Shown: piece after piece, positions 8,583-17,604 of the stretch
How the letters are laid out: each line of letters begins with the position of its first letter
Position numbering within the stretch: the first letter of the stretch is position 1
Source of the DNA: Paenibacillus sp. IHBB 10380
GTDB lineage: Bacteria; Bacillota; Bacilli; Paenibacillales; Paenibacillaceae
Direction of reading: 5' to 3'
Assembly (NCBI RefSeq): GCF_000949425.1
Contig: NZ_CP010976.1
Coordinates: 186,001 to 250,000, forward strand
DNA length: 64,000 nt
Notes under the pieces: generated by a model
Told to the model about the DNA's origin: nothing
Database searches by the model: none
What the model saw: only the letters and a program-made list of their open reading frames with translations
Program-made: the position numbers and the translations under genes

Positions 8583-9671
8583 TTACCTAACCCAAGCCAT
8601 GGCTTGGGTTTTTTTATGTTGCGTATATTGCTGCTCAACTATTGGTATATTGATGGAAACCTTATCATTTAACTTAAAAGGTAAAGGGGAGATGACTTCC
8701 CACTGCTGTCCGGTGGATTGGATATCATAATAGAATTCCTTGCCCTGAAACTGGACATTCACGATTTCACCTGATAGACCGTCAACTTGTTTGGGTCCCA
8801 GTTGGAATTGGTCTGGTCTAACAGGGTAAAGTCCATTTGTTTTGAAATAACGGGCAACTTCATTTCCCGACCACTGTAAGGTAGATTCTGCACCATCGGG
8901 GATGAAATGTTCGTTATCCCAGCGCCCACGAATAAGATTAGCCTTAGACACAAACTTTGCAACAAATTCCGTTTGAGGGTTTAAGTAAATTTCTTGAGGC
9001 GTACCTACTTGTTCGATTTGACCGTCGTTCATCACTACAATTCGATCTGCCATAGCTAAGGCCTCACCTTGATCATGCGTTACATATACGATTGCAGAAC
9101 CCGTTTCCCGGTGAACGGATTGGATTTCACGCCGCATGTCCATGCGAAGCATAGCATCGAGACTACTTAGGGGTTCATCCATAAGTAGAAGGGAAGGCTC
9201 CGAAGCAACAGCACGTGCGATAGCAACACGCTGCTTTTGACCCCCTGATAATTCGTGAGGCATGCGTTTGGATAGATGGGACAAGCCTACTAATTTAAGA
9301 ACGTCTGAGATGCGTTTTTCTTCGTTCTCACGGATTTCTTGAGGCGTCTCCTTGTGACTTCGGATTGGAAAGCGAACATGCTCTACGATATTCATATGGG
9401 GCCAGAGTGCGAAGCTTTGAAATACCATCCCAATCCGTCTTTTCTCAGGAGGGACACTTGAACGGGACGTAGCTACAATGGAGCCATCCATAACAATTTC
9501 TCCAGTGGAGGGTTGCTCGAATCCTGCGAGCATACGAAGTAAGGTGGTTTTTCCACAGCCAGAGGGACCCAAGATGGCAACAAATTCTCCATCCGCGATG
9601 CTTAAGCTAATGGATTTCAGGGCGGTATAATTCCCAAAGGTTTTACTAACTTCTTTCAGTTCAATACTCAT
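8583..9671 (-). CDS. ABC importer ATPase (Fbp/AfuC type)
   Basis: The 362-residue ATPase has Walker A GPSGCGKTT, the Q-loop VFQSFALWPHM, signature LSGGQKQRVAIARA, Walker B LLLMDEPLSSLD and the H-loop VTHDQGEA, with a C-terminal TOBE-type domain (about 245-350). It powers the permease whose 3' end it overlaps by 11 bp. It is the last gene of a five-gene operon with solute-binding protein, HAD and MBL enzymes. The C-terminal codons overlap a terminator hairpin of the opposite strand, so the tail may have been acquired by read-in. Iron transport is the default family label, but context favours a phosphorylated substrate. Confidence 0.93.
   Translation of the reverse strand: MSIELKEVSKTFGNYTALKSISLSIADGEFVAILGPSGCGKTTLLRMLAGFEQPSTGEIVMDGSIVATSRSSVPPEKRRIGMVFQSFALWPHMNIVEHVRFPIRSHKETPQEIRENEEKRISDVLKLVGLSHLSKRMPHELSGGQKQRVAIARAVASEPSLLLMDEPLSSLDAMLRMDMRREIQSVHRETGSAIVYVTHDQGEALAMADRIVVMNDGQIEQVGTPQEIYLNPQTEFVAKFVSKANLIRGRWDNEHFIPDGAESTLQWSGNEVARYFKTNGLYPVRPDQFQLGPKQVDGLSGEIVNVQFQGKEFYYDIQSTGQQWEVISPLPFKLNDKVSINIPIVEQQYTQHKKTQAMAWVR
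8589..8616 (+). terminator. Coat-block terminator that also encodes the C-terminus of the opposite ABC ATPase
   Basis: AACCCAAGCC-AT-GGCTTGGGTT followed by seven T is a strong terminator on the plus strand. On the minus strand the same bases are codons for the last residues (TQAMAWVR) of the ABC ATPase ending at 8583. The equivalent terminator after the intact coat gene is at 16310. Confidence 0.85.
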
Positions 9672-11346
9672 GATTAACTCCTCTACGTAAAAATATTTTT
9701 TGCATTAGGTGGAATAGACCAGCCCCAATAAAAATCAGAAAGACGATCAAACTAGATAACGCAGTCGAATAGAGTGTATCGCCAGCTTGTTCAAAGCTGA
9801 AAATAGTAACTCCAATTGTCTGTGATCTTGAAGAGTATAGAAGCGCCGATACTGTCAGTTCAGTCAGCGCCGTCAGAAAGACGAGAATTGCTCCGCTAAG
9901 GAGTCCTGGTAGCAGTAGCGGTAGCAGAATGAACACCCATTTCCGCCATGGACTGGCTCCAGATACTCTGGCTGCTTCTTCCATGGAAGCGTCGACCTGC
10001 ATGAATGCTGTGACACCCGCTCTAATCTGTAAGATAAGGAAGCGGCAGACGTAAGCAATGAACAATAGGGTAGTCGTTCCATAGATCCCAGGGTTCCATC
10101 CAGGAATAGGTTGCATCCAGACCAGAATCATCGATAATGCAAATACGATTCCAGGAATCGTATAAGGAATGGAGATGGCCAGCTCGGCAGCTTTTATAAG
10201 TTTGGAAGGTTTGCGTACACGAACATAAGCGAACAATGAACCGACAACTAAACAGACGATGAGTGTGGTCAGAGCTAGTATCAGGCTATTTTGAATCGAT
10301 TGCCAGATCTTTGGATTGTTGAATAGAATATATTTGTAGTTCTCAAAAGTCACATTTGTCATGCTTAAAGGACGGCCATAGGCTCTTTTTAAAGAGAGTG
10401 CAATCATCGAGAATAACGGAACGATGGTAATGAAGATTAAGCTAATCCAGAGGAGTGGACTCAACCATACCCGATGTTTTCCTAAATCATAACGAGGTTG
10501 GTCATCCATTCGAGCTGTATCATCTGACTTACTCTTGCGGACGGAGAGCCACTGTAGCAGTGTTCCAACGACGGCGATGATTCCTAATATGATAGAGAGA
10601 GAAGCTCCTCGTGCAAAGGCAGAAGGACCGAAGCCGATGATTTCTTCATAAATCAATGTACTAAGCACACTGATGTTAACGGGTGTCCCCAAAAAAGCGG
10701 GAATGCCAAAATTGTCAAGCGAGGCCAAGAATACAAGTAGCCCACCTGCCGTAATCCCTGGTAAAGCAAGCGGAAGAGTGATGTGGGTGAATTTTTTGAT
10801 CCAACTTGCACCACTAGCCTTGGCTGCCCATTCTAAATCCCGCGGAATCTTTTTGAATACATTTACGGTAAACATATAGACAAGCGGGAAATGGTGAATA
10901 CCCATGACGAAAATGATCCCTCCCATACTATACATACTCCATGGCTTGGTATCCGGATGTAAGAGGTGTAGAAATCCAGCCATGAATCCCTGAGAACCCA
11001 TAAAGGAAGACCAGGATAATGTAAGTACATAGGATGGAAGAACAAAAGATAATAGAATCAGTAGATGTAGTAGTTTTTTGTATCTTATATTCGTATAGGC
11101 CATTACCCAAGCAGTCACAATACCGAGCACTAAAGATAATAGCGTAGACGTTATCACGATAATAAATGTATTCTGTAACGTGATCCAAAAGCGAACCTGC
11201 TTAAATAATTCCGCATAGTAACTGAGACTGAATCCTGTTTCTACCCGAATGCTTAAATAGAAAAGTTTGGCGATGGGGAGAACAAAAAAAAATAGTGTGG
11301 CTACGATTCCTAGAATGATTGCTGTTTTTTTGGTTAAGTTACCCAT
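9661..11346 (-). CDS. ABC importer permease, two fused modules (AfuB/FbpB type)
   Basis: A 561-residue membrane protein with two binding-protein-dependent permease modules of about six helices. Each has an EAA loop that docks the ATPase: EWAAKASGASWIKKF near 172 and EEAARVSGASPWRKW near 466. Internal duplication means one polypeptide forms the whole channel. It follows the solute-binding protein gene by 18 bp and precedes the ATPase with overlap. In the Fbp/Afu family the same architecture moves ferric iron or, in AfuABC of Actinobacillus, hexose phosphates. Confidence 0.93.
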   Translation of the reverse strand: MGNLTKKTAIILGIVATLFFFVLPIAKLFYLSIRVETGFSLSYYAELFKQVRFWITLQNTFIIVITSTLLSLVLGIVTAWVMAYTNIRYKKLLHLLILLSFVLPSYVLTLSWSSFMGSQGFMAGFLHLLHPDTKPWSMYSMGGIIFVMGIHHFPLVYMFTVNVFKKIPRDLEWAAKASGASWIKKFTHITLPLALPGITAGGLLVFLASLDNFGIPAFLGTPVNISVLSTLIYEEIIGFGPSAFARGASLSIILGIIAVVGTLLQWLSVRKSKSDDTARMDDQPRYDLGKHRVWLSPLLWISLIFITIVPLFSMIALSLKRAYGRPLSMTNVTFENYKYILFNNPKIWQSIQNSLILALTTLIVCLVVGSLFAYVRVRKPSKLIKAAELAISIPYTIPGIVFALSMILVWMQPIPGWNPGIYGTTTLLFIAYVCRFLILQIRAGVTAFMQVDASMEEAARVSGASPWRKWVFILLPLLLPGLLSGAILVFLTALTELTVSALLYSSRSQTIGVTIFSFEQAGDTLYSTALSSLIVFLIFIGAGLFHLMQKIFLRRGVNHEY

Positions 11347-11364
11347 AAGTAATCGCTCCGCTCG

Positions 11365-12411
11365 TTAGTTTCCGAATAACTCCGTAAAGTGTTTTTTGTC
11401 CGCTTCACGTTCGCTTGTCAATGTAGCGATATCTCCAGACAGTAGAGTGAGATCTGAAATACCCTTCAGCCCTTCGGGTGGAGCTACACCTTTACGAATC
11501 GGAGTGTACCCGATTTCAGCGGCAATTTTCTGTCCATCTTCTGATAAGACGAAATCGACAAATGCTTTAGCTGCTTCGGTGCTGTCTGTATTATTGATAA
11601 TACCGATCGGTTCCGTAATGATTGGTACGCCCTCTTTTGGATAACTTAGGGCGATGGGTGATCCTTTTACTTTCTCACGAGCAACCATATAATCGACAAC
11701 GATACCATAGTTCTTCTCGCCACTGGCTACGGCTTTGAGAACAGCACCATTTCCTTTAATGACTGCCATGTTGTTTGTTTTCAATTTCTCAATAAACTCC
11801 CATCCGAAGCTGTCGGCACGTGAGAATACACCAATGTTATAAGCCGCTGCACCAGAATACAACGGGCTTGGCATAATCGCAGCATCTTTAGCTTCCTCAG
11901 AGGTGAGAATTTGCCAAGAAGTTGGTAGTGAGGATACTTTATCTGTATTCGTAGCTAGAATTGTGGCAATGATCTTTGTTCCTGTATACATCCCTTCTGG
12001 GTCCATTAGATCGGCTGCAATTTGATCTCTCTCAGGGGATTTATAGGACATCAGTAGACTTTGGCTTTTTAAATGTTCAAAAGTAACTGAATCGGCAAGT
12101 AGAAGAACATCCGCCTGAACCTGACCCGCTTGTTTCTCTGCTTGGATTTTCGCAGTCACTTCTTCAGTACCCGATCGAAAAGTTTCGACATTGATATCTG
12201 GATATTTAACATTGAAGGCTTGGACTAATTTGGTCGCGTCTTCTTCAGGCTGAGAAGTATAGAAGGAGAGCTGACCGGAGATTGAAGTAGACGGCGTATT
12301 CGATGAACCTTCTGCTGTTTCCGTGTTCGTAGATGTTTGTGTCTGAGAGCTACAGCCAGTAAAAATCAATATAGAAGCCATCATGGCAAAAACTGAACTT
12401 TTCTTTAACAT
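11365..12411 (-). CDS. ABC importer solute-binding lipoprotein (AfuA/FbpA type)
   Basis: The 348-residue product has a lipoprotein signal (ILIFTGC, lipidated C20), a Ser/Thr-rich linker (to about 45) and a type-2 periplasmic-binding fold: QLSFYTSQPEEDATKLVQAF then ADVLLLADS and DFVLSEDGQKI. The fold matches iron and phosphonate/sugar-phosphate binding proteins. The paired tyrosines near the C-terminus that bind ferric iron in FbpA are not evident, which favours an organic ligand. It lies between the HAD gene and the permease in one operon. Confidence 0.9.
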   Translation of the reverse strand: MLKKSSVFAMMASILIFTGCSSQTQTSTNTETAEGSSNTPSTSISGQLSFYTSQPEEDATKLVQAFNVKYPDINVETFRSGTEEVTAKIQAEKQAGQVQADVLLLADSVTFEHLKSQSLLMSYKSPERDQIAADLMDPEGMYTGTKIIATILATNTDKVSSLPTSWQILTSEEAKDAAIMPSPLYSGAAAYNIGVFSRADSFGWEFIEKLKTNNMAVIKGNGAVLKAVASGEKNYGIVVDYMVAREKVKGSPIALSYPKEGVPIITEPIGIINNTDSTEAAKAFVDFVLSEDGQKIAAEIGYTPIRKGVAPPEGLKGISDLTLLSGDIATLTSEREADKKHFTELFGN

Positions 12412-12432
12412 GTTAGTTTGCTCCTCTTATAC

Positions 12433-13296
12433 TCAATTTGGTCTTATTAGATACTTAAGAACGGCTTGTGCCACGCCATCTTCTTGATTACTACTAGTAA
12501 CGATTGATGAAATCTGCTTCACCTGTTCTTCAGCGTTACCCATCGCAATTCCCAACCCAGCCCATTTCAACATTTCAATATCATTATCGTAATCGCCAAC
12601 AGCCGCCACCCTAACACTTGGAATTTGATGCTCACGGCATAAATACTCTAGTGCAGACTGCTTGCTCACACCATAGGGATTCACGTCAAAACGCCTTGTC
12701 CCCGTTCTTGTGATTACAAAAACGTTCCACGTCTGAAGTTCATTCATCAGCTTGTCAAGTAGATCGGAATCATCACTAATGATCGTTGCTTTATAAATGG
12801 GTTCTGTACGAACGCTTAGAAATTCCCTAAGGTCATCAACAGGTTCTACTTGGATGAAGCCAATCTGATCTCGGTAATTCTCTTCTGTCAGAGGCTTATC
12901 GGTAGTTACTACGACATTAGCCAGCGGCCATTGAGCATTTATGGAGTTTAGTTCATTGACATAAAGGACGTTATATCCATACAGGTGAATATAAGCGCCT
13001 TGGCTTTCAATAAGCTTAATTAACTGATTAGCATGTTTTGGTGATAGAGGTTTTCCTGATATCAGCTGACCGGTACCTTCATTTACAATAACTGATCCGT
13101 TAAGCGCAATCAGTGGGAAATTCATTTCTGTCGCTTTAGCATGAAGCCATACAGAGGCAGGGAAACGACCGGATGCTATGGTTAGGCGTCCCCCATTGTG
13201 CAACCACGTTGCTAAAGCATCGTGGACAGCGGGTGTAATTTGTTTGTCCGGATTAAGTAATGTACCATCCATATCCAGAGCCAATAATTCATACAT
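12433..13296 (-). CDS. Cof-type HAD-IIB phosphatase
   Basis: The 287-residue enzyme has HAD motif I LDMDGTLL (nucleophile D8, acid D10), motif II IASGR, a C2 cap domain (about 85-195), Lys in SKQSALEYL and motif IV AVGDYDNDIEM. Cof-type HADs remove phosphate from sugar phosphates and similar metabolites in the cytoplasm. Its position between an MBL hydrolase and an ABC importer, under a SorC regulator, suggests that it acts on the imported compound. Ribosome site AAGGGGGAA precedes the ATG. Confidence 0.92.
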   Translation of the reverse strand: MYELLALDMDGTLLNPDKQITPAVHDALATWLHNGGRLTIASGRFPASVWLHAKATEMNFPLIALNGSVIVNEGTGQLISGKPLSPKHANQLIKLIESQGAYIHLYGYNVLYVNELNSINAQWPLANVVVTTDKPLTEENYRDQIGFIQVEPVDDLREFLSVRTEPIYKATIISDDSDLLDKLMNELQTWNVFVITRTGTRRFDVNPYGVSKQSALEYLCREHQIPSVRVAAVGDYDNDIEMLKWAGLGIAMGNAEEQVKQISSIVTSSNQEDGVAQAVLKYLIRPN

Positions 13297-13322
13297 TCGT
13301 TGTTCTTCCCCCTTGGTTGGAT

Positions 13323-14057
13323 TTATAAGGTATACATCAGAGATGTGTTAGGAAGATCGACGGGACCACCAAAGGCAACACTTGCTGCTTTCCGCATGAA
13401 TTCGAAATCACCATCCCCCGGTAGATGGACTAGAACGAGCTTTTTAACATTAGCTTTACAAGCAATGATCCCTGCTTGACTGGCGTTCATATGCCCGATA
13501 CCAGTGGTATGTATGCTCCCTTCACAAATCGTTGCTTCACAGAGAAAGATATCTGCATCTTTAGCCAAATCCACTAGAGATTCGCAATAGGAAGTGTCTC
13601 CTGAATAGACAAGCACCTTTCCGTTATACGTAATTCTTATCGCATAACATGGGATCGTGTGGAATACAGAGACAAACTCAACTTGGGCGCCGGCAATTGA
13701 GATGGTTAGGGTGGGATCGATAATCGTAATTGTTGAATGTTCTCCGTACAGCGTGTCTAACATATTAGCAGGCTCTGCGGGTGCATATAGGGAGAGTTTT
13801 TTCTTCATTTTCCCATTACGGATCGCGCCTGCAGCGGCATACTGGAGAATTCCCATATCTGCAATATGATCATGATGTAGATGAGATAGAATCACTCCGT
13901 CGAGCTTTTCTACATCTGTTTGATTGACTAGCTTACTCATTACACCGCTACCACAATCGAGGAGAATCTGCCCTTCGCCAGTGTCGACTAAATAGCCCGC
14001 GGTCGCTCCGCCTGCTGAAGGATAACCTCCCCAGAAACCTAAAATTTTGACATCCAT
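13323..14057 (-). CDS. MBL-fold metallo-hydrolase (YhfI/RNase Z-like)
   Basis: The 244-residue protein carries the metal motif SHLHHDHIAD (H59, H61, D63, H64), then FHTIPCYAIRI, SGDTSYC and LVHLPG, which supply the other metal ligands of the beta-lactamase fold. The glycine-rich start (GFWGGYPSAGGATAGYLV) is typical of YhfI and PhnP-like phosphodiesterases. It is the first gene of the operon, directly behind the inverted-repeat operator, with ribosome site TGAGGTG. A role in opening a cyclic or diester phosphate before the HAD enzyme acts is plausible but inferred. Confidence 0.9.
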   Translation of the reverse strand: MDVKILGFWGGYPSAGGATAGYLVDTGEGQILLDCGSGVMSKLVNQTDVEKLDGVILSHLHHDHIADMGILQYAAAGAIRNGKMKKKLSLYAPAEPANMLDTLYGEHSTITIIDPTLTISIAGAQVEFVSVFHTIPCYAIRITYNGKVLVYSGDTSYCESLVDLAKDADIFLCEATICEGSIHTTGIGHMNASQAGIIACKANVKKLVLVHLPGDGDFEFMRKAASVAFGGPVDLPNTSLMYTL

Positions 14058-14088
14058 GCTTTCACCTCAAATGATCGTGGCTGATTTC

Positions 14089-14123
14089 GTTTACAATTGT
14101 TCCGGTACAAAACAATTGTAAAC
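14089..14123. promoter_or_regulatory. Perfect inverted-repeat operator between the SorC regulator and the MBL operon
   Basis: GTTTACAATTGTT and AACAATTGTAAAC are exact inverted repeats of 13 bp, separated by 9 bp, 32 bp before the MBL start. Size and symmetry suit the tetrameric SorC-type regulator encoded divergently at 14286. Confidence 0.8.
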
Positions 14124-14285
14124 AGTTTTTATTTTCCACGGATTAAGAGATCGTCAAGTTTGTGTAAATTACAGAATTTAAGACTGATAACCTTGACGCT
14201 TGTACTTCTAAATATTTATAGTGAGTTAGATGTTATAGTTATTGAGTTAAGATTTTCTAAATAATGAATAAAAAGGCGGACATAT

Positions 14286-15248
14286 ATGTTAAATGCCGAT
14301 AACAAAAAGTTGATAGTGAAAATAAGTAAACTCTACTACTATGAATCTTGGACGCAGGAGAAAATTGCTGAGAAATTTAATGTGTCACGTCCTTTCATTT
14401 CTAAAATGCTCCAGAAGGCGCGAGAGGTAGGTATTGTAGAGATCCTTGTTCACGATGATCCGCAACAGATGTCCGAGCTTGAGAAGGATATGGAATTGAT
14501 GTTTAACCTAAAAGAAGTATTAGTCGTACCCACTAGAGATATAAATAAGGAATTGGTGACTAGTGCCGTAGGTAAAGCCGCCGCTCAGTTTGTCCAGAAG
14601 TTGATCAAGAATGGTGATCGGATCGGTGTGTCATGGGGAAATACACTATATCATATGGTTAGAGAGTTCCCGTTGGAGAAAAAGGAAAATGTAAAAATTG
14701 TTCCGCTTGTTGGTGGAACAGGAAACGAACGGACAGAAATGCATTCCAACCAAATTGCCTATGAGCTGTCCAAAAAATTGGGGGGGAAATGTGAATCACT
14801 TTATGCCCCTTCCTTTGTAGAAACGGAACAACTGAAAGAGCAAATCGTACGTCTTCCTAATATTGCATCTGTTCTGGAAGAAGGAGAGAAAGTTGATATA
14901 GCACTTGTGGGGATTGGAAATCCATATTCCATGTCAACGATGGAGCGATTTGGATATTTGAGCGAAGCTATATTGGATGAACTGCGAGCGTTGGATGTAG
15001 TAGCTGACATTAATTCCCGATTCATCAATAGGGAGGGTCAGGTCGTTAACCATTCCATTAACAATAAAGTGATCGGTATTGGACTGGAAAGTCTAAAACA
15101 AAGTAATAACGTTATCGGGCTTGCTTTTGGATTGCACAAAATTGAAAGTATTAGGGCAACCTTAAAAGGGGGCTATATTCAGATGCTTGTGACAGATGAG
15201 GCAACGGCTTACAGAATTCTGAAACCTGAGACTGAACATCATCAATGA
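14286..15248 (+). CDS. SorC/DeoR-type sugar-binding transcriptional regulator
   Basis: The 320-residue protein has an N-terminal HTH (about 8-55, KLYYYESWTQEKIAEKF then SRPFISKMLQKAREVGIV) and a large sugar-phosphate-binding domain (about 58-315) with the family marks GDRIGVSWGNTLYHMV, VPLVGG, ALVGIGNP and VADINSRF. Family members sense phosphorylated sugars and act on divergent operons. It faces a five-gene import and hydrolase operon across 229 bp that contain a perfect inverted repeat, so it very likely controls that operon. Confidence 0.93.
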   Translation: MLNADNKKLIVKISKLYYYESWTQEKIAEKFNVSRPFISKMLQKAREVGIVEILVHDDPQQMSELEKDMELMFNLKEVLVVPTRDINKELVTSAVGKAAAQFVQKLIKNGDRIGVSWGNTLYHMVREFPLEKKENVKIVPLVGGTGNERTEMHSNQIAYELSKKLGGKCESLYAPSFVETEQLKEQIVRLPNIASVLEEGEKVDIALVGIGNPYSMSTMERFGYLSEAILDELRALDVVADINSRFINREGQVVNHSINNKVIGIGLESLKQSNNVIGLAFGLHKIESIRATLKGGYIQMLVTDEATAYRILKPETEHHQ

Positions 15249-15281
15249 ACAAAGTATAGTGCGATATGTTAGATGATGAGA

Positions 15282-15312
15282 TAGAATCATTCACTTCTTA
15301 AGTGAAATAGTG
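15282..15312 (+). repeat. 31-bp repeated element with inner inverted repeat, copy A
   Basis: TAGAATCATTCACTTC to GAAATAGTG contains the inverted repeat TTCACTT-CTT-AAGTGAA. A second copy lies at 17605-17635 with 3 differences. Both stand upstream of small or sporulation-type genes. Confidence 0.6.
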
Positions 15313-15505
15313 GAGAATATCACCGTAACAGAAGAAATGTCGGATTCTTTCTTGAAGAAACAATTTGATAAGCTTGTTACTTGAATAATGCCATTCCATT
15401 AACTAAAACAAGAATCACTGCAGCTTGGGAGACACCATAATTGAAATAGATTGTTATGATCAGATCAAGCTGACTGTAGTGGAAAATTGAATTTAATACT
15501 ACTTC
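15310..15505 (+). pseudogene. Remnant of a second CYTH gene
   Basis: CCATTAACTAAAACAAGAAT and ATTGAAATAGATTGTTATGA, CAGATCAAGCTGACTGTAGT and GGAAAATTGAATTTAAT match the intact CYTH gene around 8062-8165 with scattered substitutions and small deletions that break the frame. The 5' half is too decayed to align by eye except for GAAGAAAT-like pieces. It precedes an intact coat gene, the reverse of the 7.8-8.6 kb copy. Confidence 0.85.
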
Positions 15506-15594
15506 CATTTTGCTCCATGTATAAATAAGCCCCGAAACACTCAAGATATGGAAGTTGAATTACCATTCTTAAATTCACTGAAGGAGGCTAAACA

Positions 15595-16239
15595 ATGCAG
15601 GAGCAGAGCCAGAACCAATTGAATAATCAACCACCAGCGATGTTGAATAGGAATCACGGGGGCCATGAACTTTTTGATATGCATGAAGTGTTGTCTGGTA
15701 TGATCAGTGTTCTTGATCAATTCATGATCTTCAGACCCCTCGTACAGGATAAGGAGCTTCTATCCATCTTAGATCGTCAATACAATTTCATACTCTCCCA
15801 GTACAACCTGACGGCAGAATGCTTTACTTCAGGTCAAAAACCAAGTCAAGAAACATCCACGTATATGATGCAAGAAGTGGCACAGGTGAATTATGGTCTT
15901 AGTCCAAGTCAGCCTAAAAAGCCGTATCAATCGTTAAACGATGTCAAGGATGCTGGAATTAGTGGATATATGCTTGGTTTGATAAAAACGAATGCTTCGC
16001 TTCTGACCATGGCGGCAGTTGAGGTGGTTAATCCCGTTGTGCGTCGTGTACTTGCTTCTCAAGTAGAGAACTACATCGAAATGGCCTATGAAATATTCTT
16101 GTACCAAAACAAGCATGCCTACTACCAGGTCCCTCAGCTGGCAACTTCAGATATACAAACCATGCTGAACACCTACGTTCAATCCCCAGGACAACCGCAA
16201 TTGCCTAACAATAATAGTAATGGTATCGGCCTTCAATAA
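15595..16239 (+). CDS. CotF-type spore coat protein
   Basis: The 214-residue protein starts with a Gln/Asn-rich tail (to about 25), then the four-helix coat-F/ferritin-like domain: LFDMHEVLSGMISVLDQFMI, DKELLSILDRQYNFILSQYN, DAGISGYMLGLIKTNASLL and YIEMAYEIFLYQNKHAYYQVP. It ends in a Pro/Gln/Asn-rich tail. Coat_F proteins are expressed late in sporulation and sit in the spore coat. Ribosome site GAAGGAGGC precedes the ATG. A degraded paralogue lies at 8311-8525 with the same flanking terminator. Confidence 0.9.
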   Translation: MQEQSQNQLNNQPPAMLNRNHGGHELFDMHEVLSGMISVLDQFMIFRPLVQDKELLSILDRQYNFILSQYNLTAECFTSGQKPSQETSTYMMQEVAQVNYGLSPSQPKKPYQSLNDVKDAGISGYMLGLIKTNASLLTMAAVEVVNPVVRRVLASQVENYIEMAYEIFLYQNKHAYYQVPQLATSDIQTMLNTYVQSPGQPQLPNNNSNGIGLQ

Positions 16240-16309
16240 AACCAACATCGGTGATAGTGGTTGTTCCATGTGATCATGCTCTCCGAAATCTCTCTTGTAT
16301 TTGTTACCT

Positions 16310-16337
16310 AACCCAAGCTATTGCTTGGGTTTCTTTA
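16310..16337 (+). terminator. Terminator after the coat gene
   Basis: AACCCAAGC-TATT-GCTTGGGTT followed by TCTTT, homologous in sequence to the terminator at 8589. Confidence 0.85.
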
Positions 16338-16476
16338 TGTTACATAGCGTGAAGAACTAATATAATAGTAGTCATTGTTAGATACATCATACAAACACTG
16401 AGGATAAATCTATATAATCACTAGGTTGAGCGTATTTTGACCCATGATCTTAATCTTCAGGAGGTAAATAATAACC

Positions 16477-17424
16477 ATGATGTATAAATCATTAGAGCTA
16501 GAAAAACCGACTACTTACGAATTGGAAGGGTTAGAGATCGGTGTTACCTCTAATTGTAATTTTCGCTGTGATTACTGCTGTGCTTACCATAGAAATGATG
16601 GACAAAGTATCGACGCCAAAGAGATTATCCGCGTGCTGGAAGAACTCCCTAAGTTAAAAAGAGTTAGACTATCCGGTGGTGAGGTCACCTTGAAGTTTCA
16701 GGACTGTGTCGAGGTCGTTGCTTATTGTGCATCCAGAGGTATTCAAACACAGTTAAATTCTAACGGAAGTCTATTGAATGCTGAACGTATTCAGCAATTG
16801 GTTGAGGCAGGTCTAACGACAATTCATATTTCATTTAACTTTACATCAGCTGAGGAATTTTCTCGATATTACAATATCCATCCCCGTATATATGAGAAAA
16901 TAAGAGAGAATATTGCTATGTTTGCAGCAACTTCTGTAGATACGGTGCTTGAAACGTTGCTCTTCAGTGAAACCGAGCATCATATGAAGGAGATTAGTGA
17001 TCACGTATATCAATTAGGTGTGCGAACCCATGAGATACAGAATAGTATTATTATGGACCATACAGGTTGGAAATCCATAGCTGCTCGTGAAGCTTTAAAG
17101 AACGCAGTAAATGACCTTATCAAGCACAAGAAAGAGGATACTGTGCTGTATTTTACGTGTATGGATCGTTTCGCAGAGAAACTAGGCTTTCACGAGCAAC
17201 CGGGTGTATTCTTTCCTCACTGTATCGAAGGAAAGACACAGCTTCATCTTCATGGCAACGGGGATGTGCTTATATCAGAGTTGTGTCATCCAGTCATTAT
17301 TGGGAACATATATAAAGGAACTGAATTAAACAAAATTTTTAGTAATATGCCGGCACCATTGAGTGAGTTTCTGGATCGGCAACCTTGTCCTGCTCTGGAT
17401 GCCCTGTTTCCATCATGTGAATAA
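16477..17424 (+). CDS. Radical SAM protein
   Basis: The 315-residue enzyme has the iron-sulfur motif CNFRCDYC (C27, C31, C34) after a strand (LEIGVTSN), the SAM contact LSGGE and later TIHISFNF of the partial barrel. The C-terminus has several cysteines (FTCMDRF, PHCIEGKT, SELCHP, QPCPALD, PSCE) but no clear SPASM spacing. It opens with a good ribosome site (AGGAGG) and stands alone between terminators. The N-terminal half resembles MoaA-like oxidoreductases; the substrate cannot be told. Confidence 0.88.
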   Translation: MMYKSLELEKPTTYELEGLEIGVTSNCNFRCDYCCAYHRNDGQSIDAKEIIRVLEELPKLKRVRLSGGEVTLKFQDCVEVVAYCASRGIQTQLNSNGSLLNAERIQQLVEAGLTTIHISFNFTSAEEFSRYYNIHPRIYEKIRENIAMFAATSVDTVLETLLFSETEHHMKEISDHVYQLGVRTHEIQNSIIMDHTGWKSIAAREALKNAVNDLIKHKKEDTVLYFTCMDRFAEKLGFHEQPGVFFPHCIEGKTQLHLHGNGDVLISELCHPVIIGNIYKGTELNKIFSNMPAPLSEFLDRQPCPALDALFPSCE

Positions 17425-17480
17425 GGGTTAAGGTAAATCGAAGGTCTTACGCATCCACTGAGTTTGAAATAATTCTTGAA

Positions 17481-17523
17481 AAGAAGTACCTCCGATGTTT
17501 TTAATGGAGGTACTTCTTTTTTT
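17481..17523 (+). terminator. Terminator after the radical SAM gene
   Basis: AAGAAGTACCTCC and GGAGGTACTTCTT form a 13-bp perfect stem followed by T7. Confidence 0.9.
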
Positions 17524-17604
17524 CTCGCTGAAGGTATCTCAATATAGTCATATCGTGGAGGTAAAGAAAGCTATGTGAGAAAGCAATCATTGTAGAGGAT
17601 CGAG

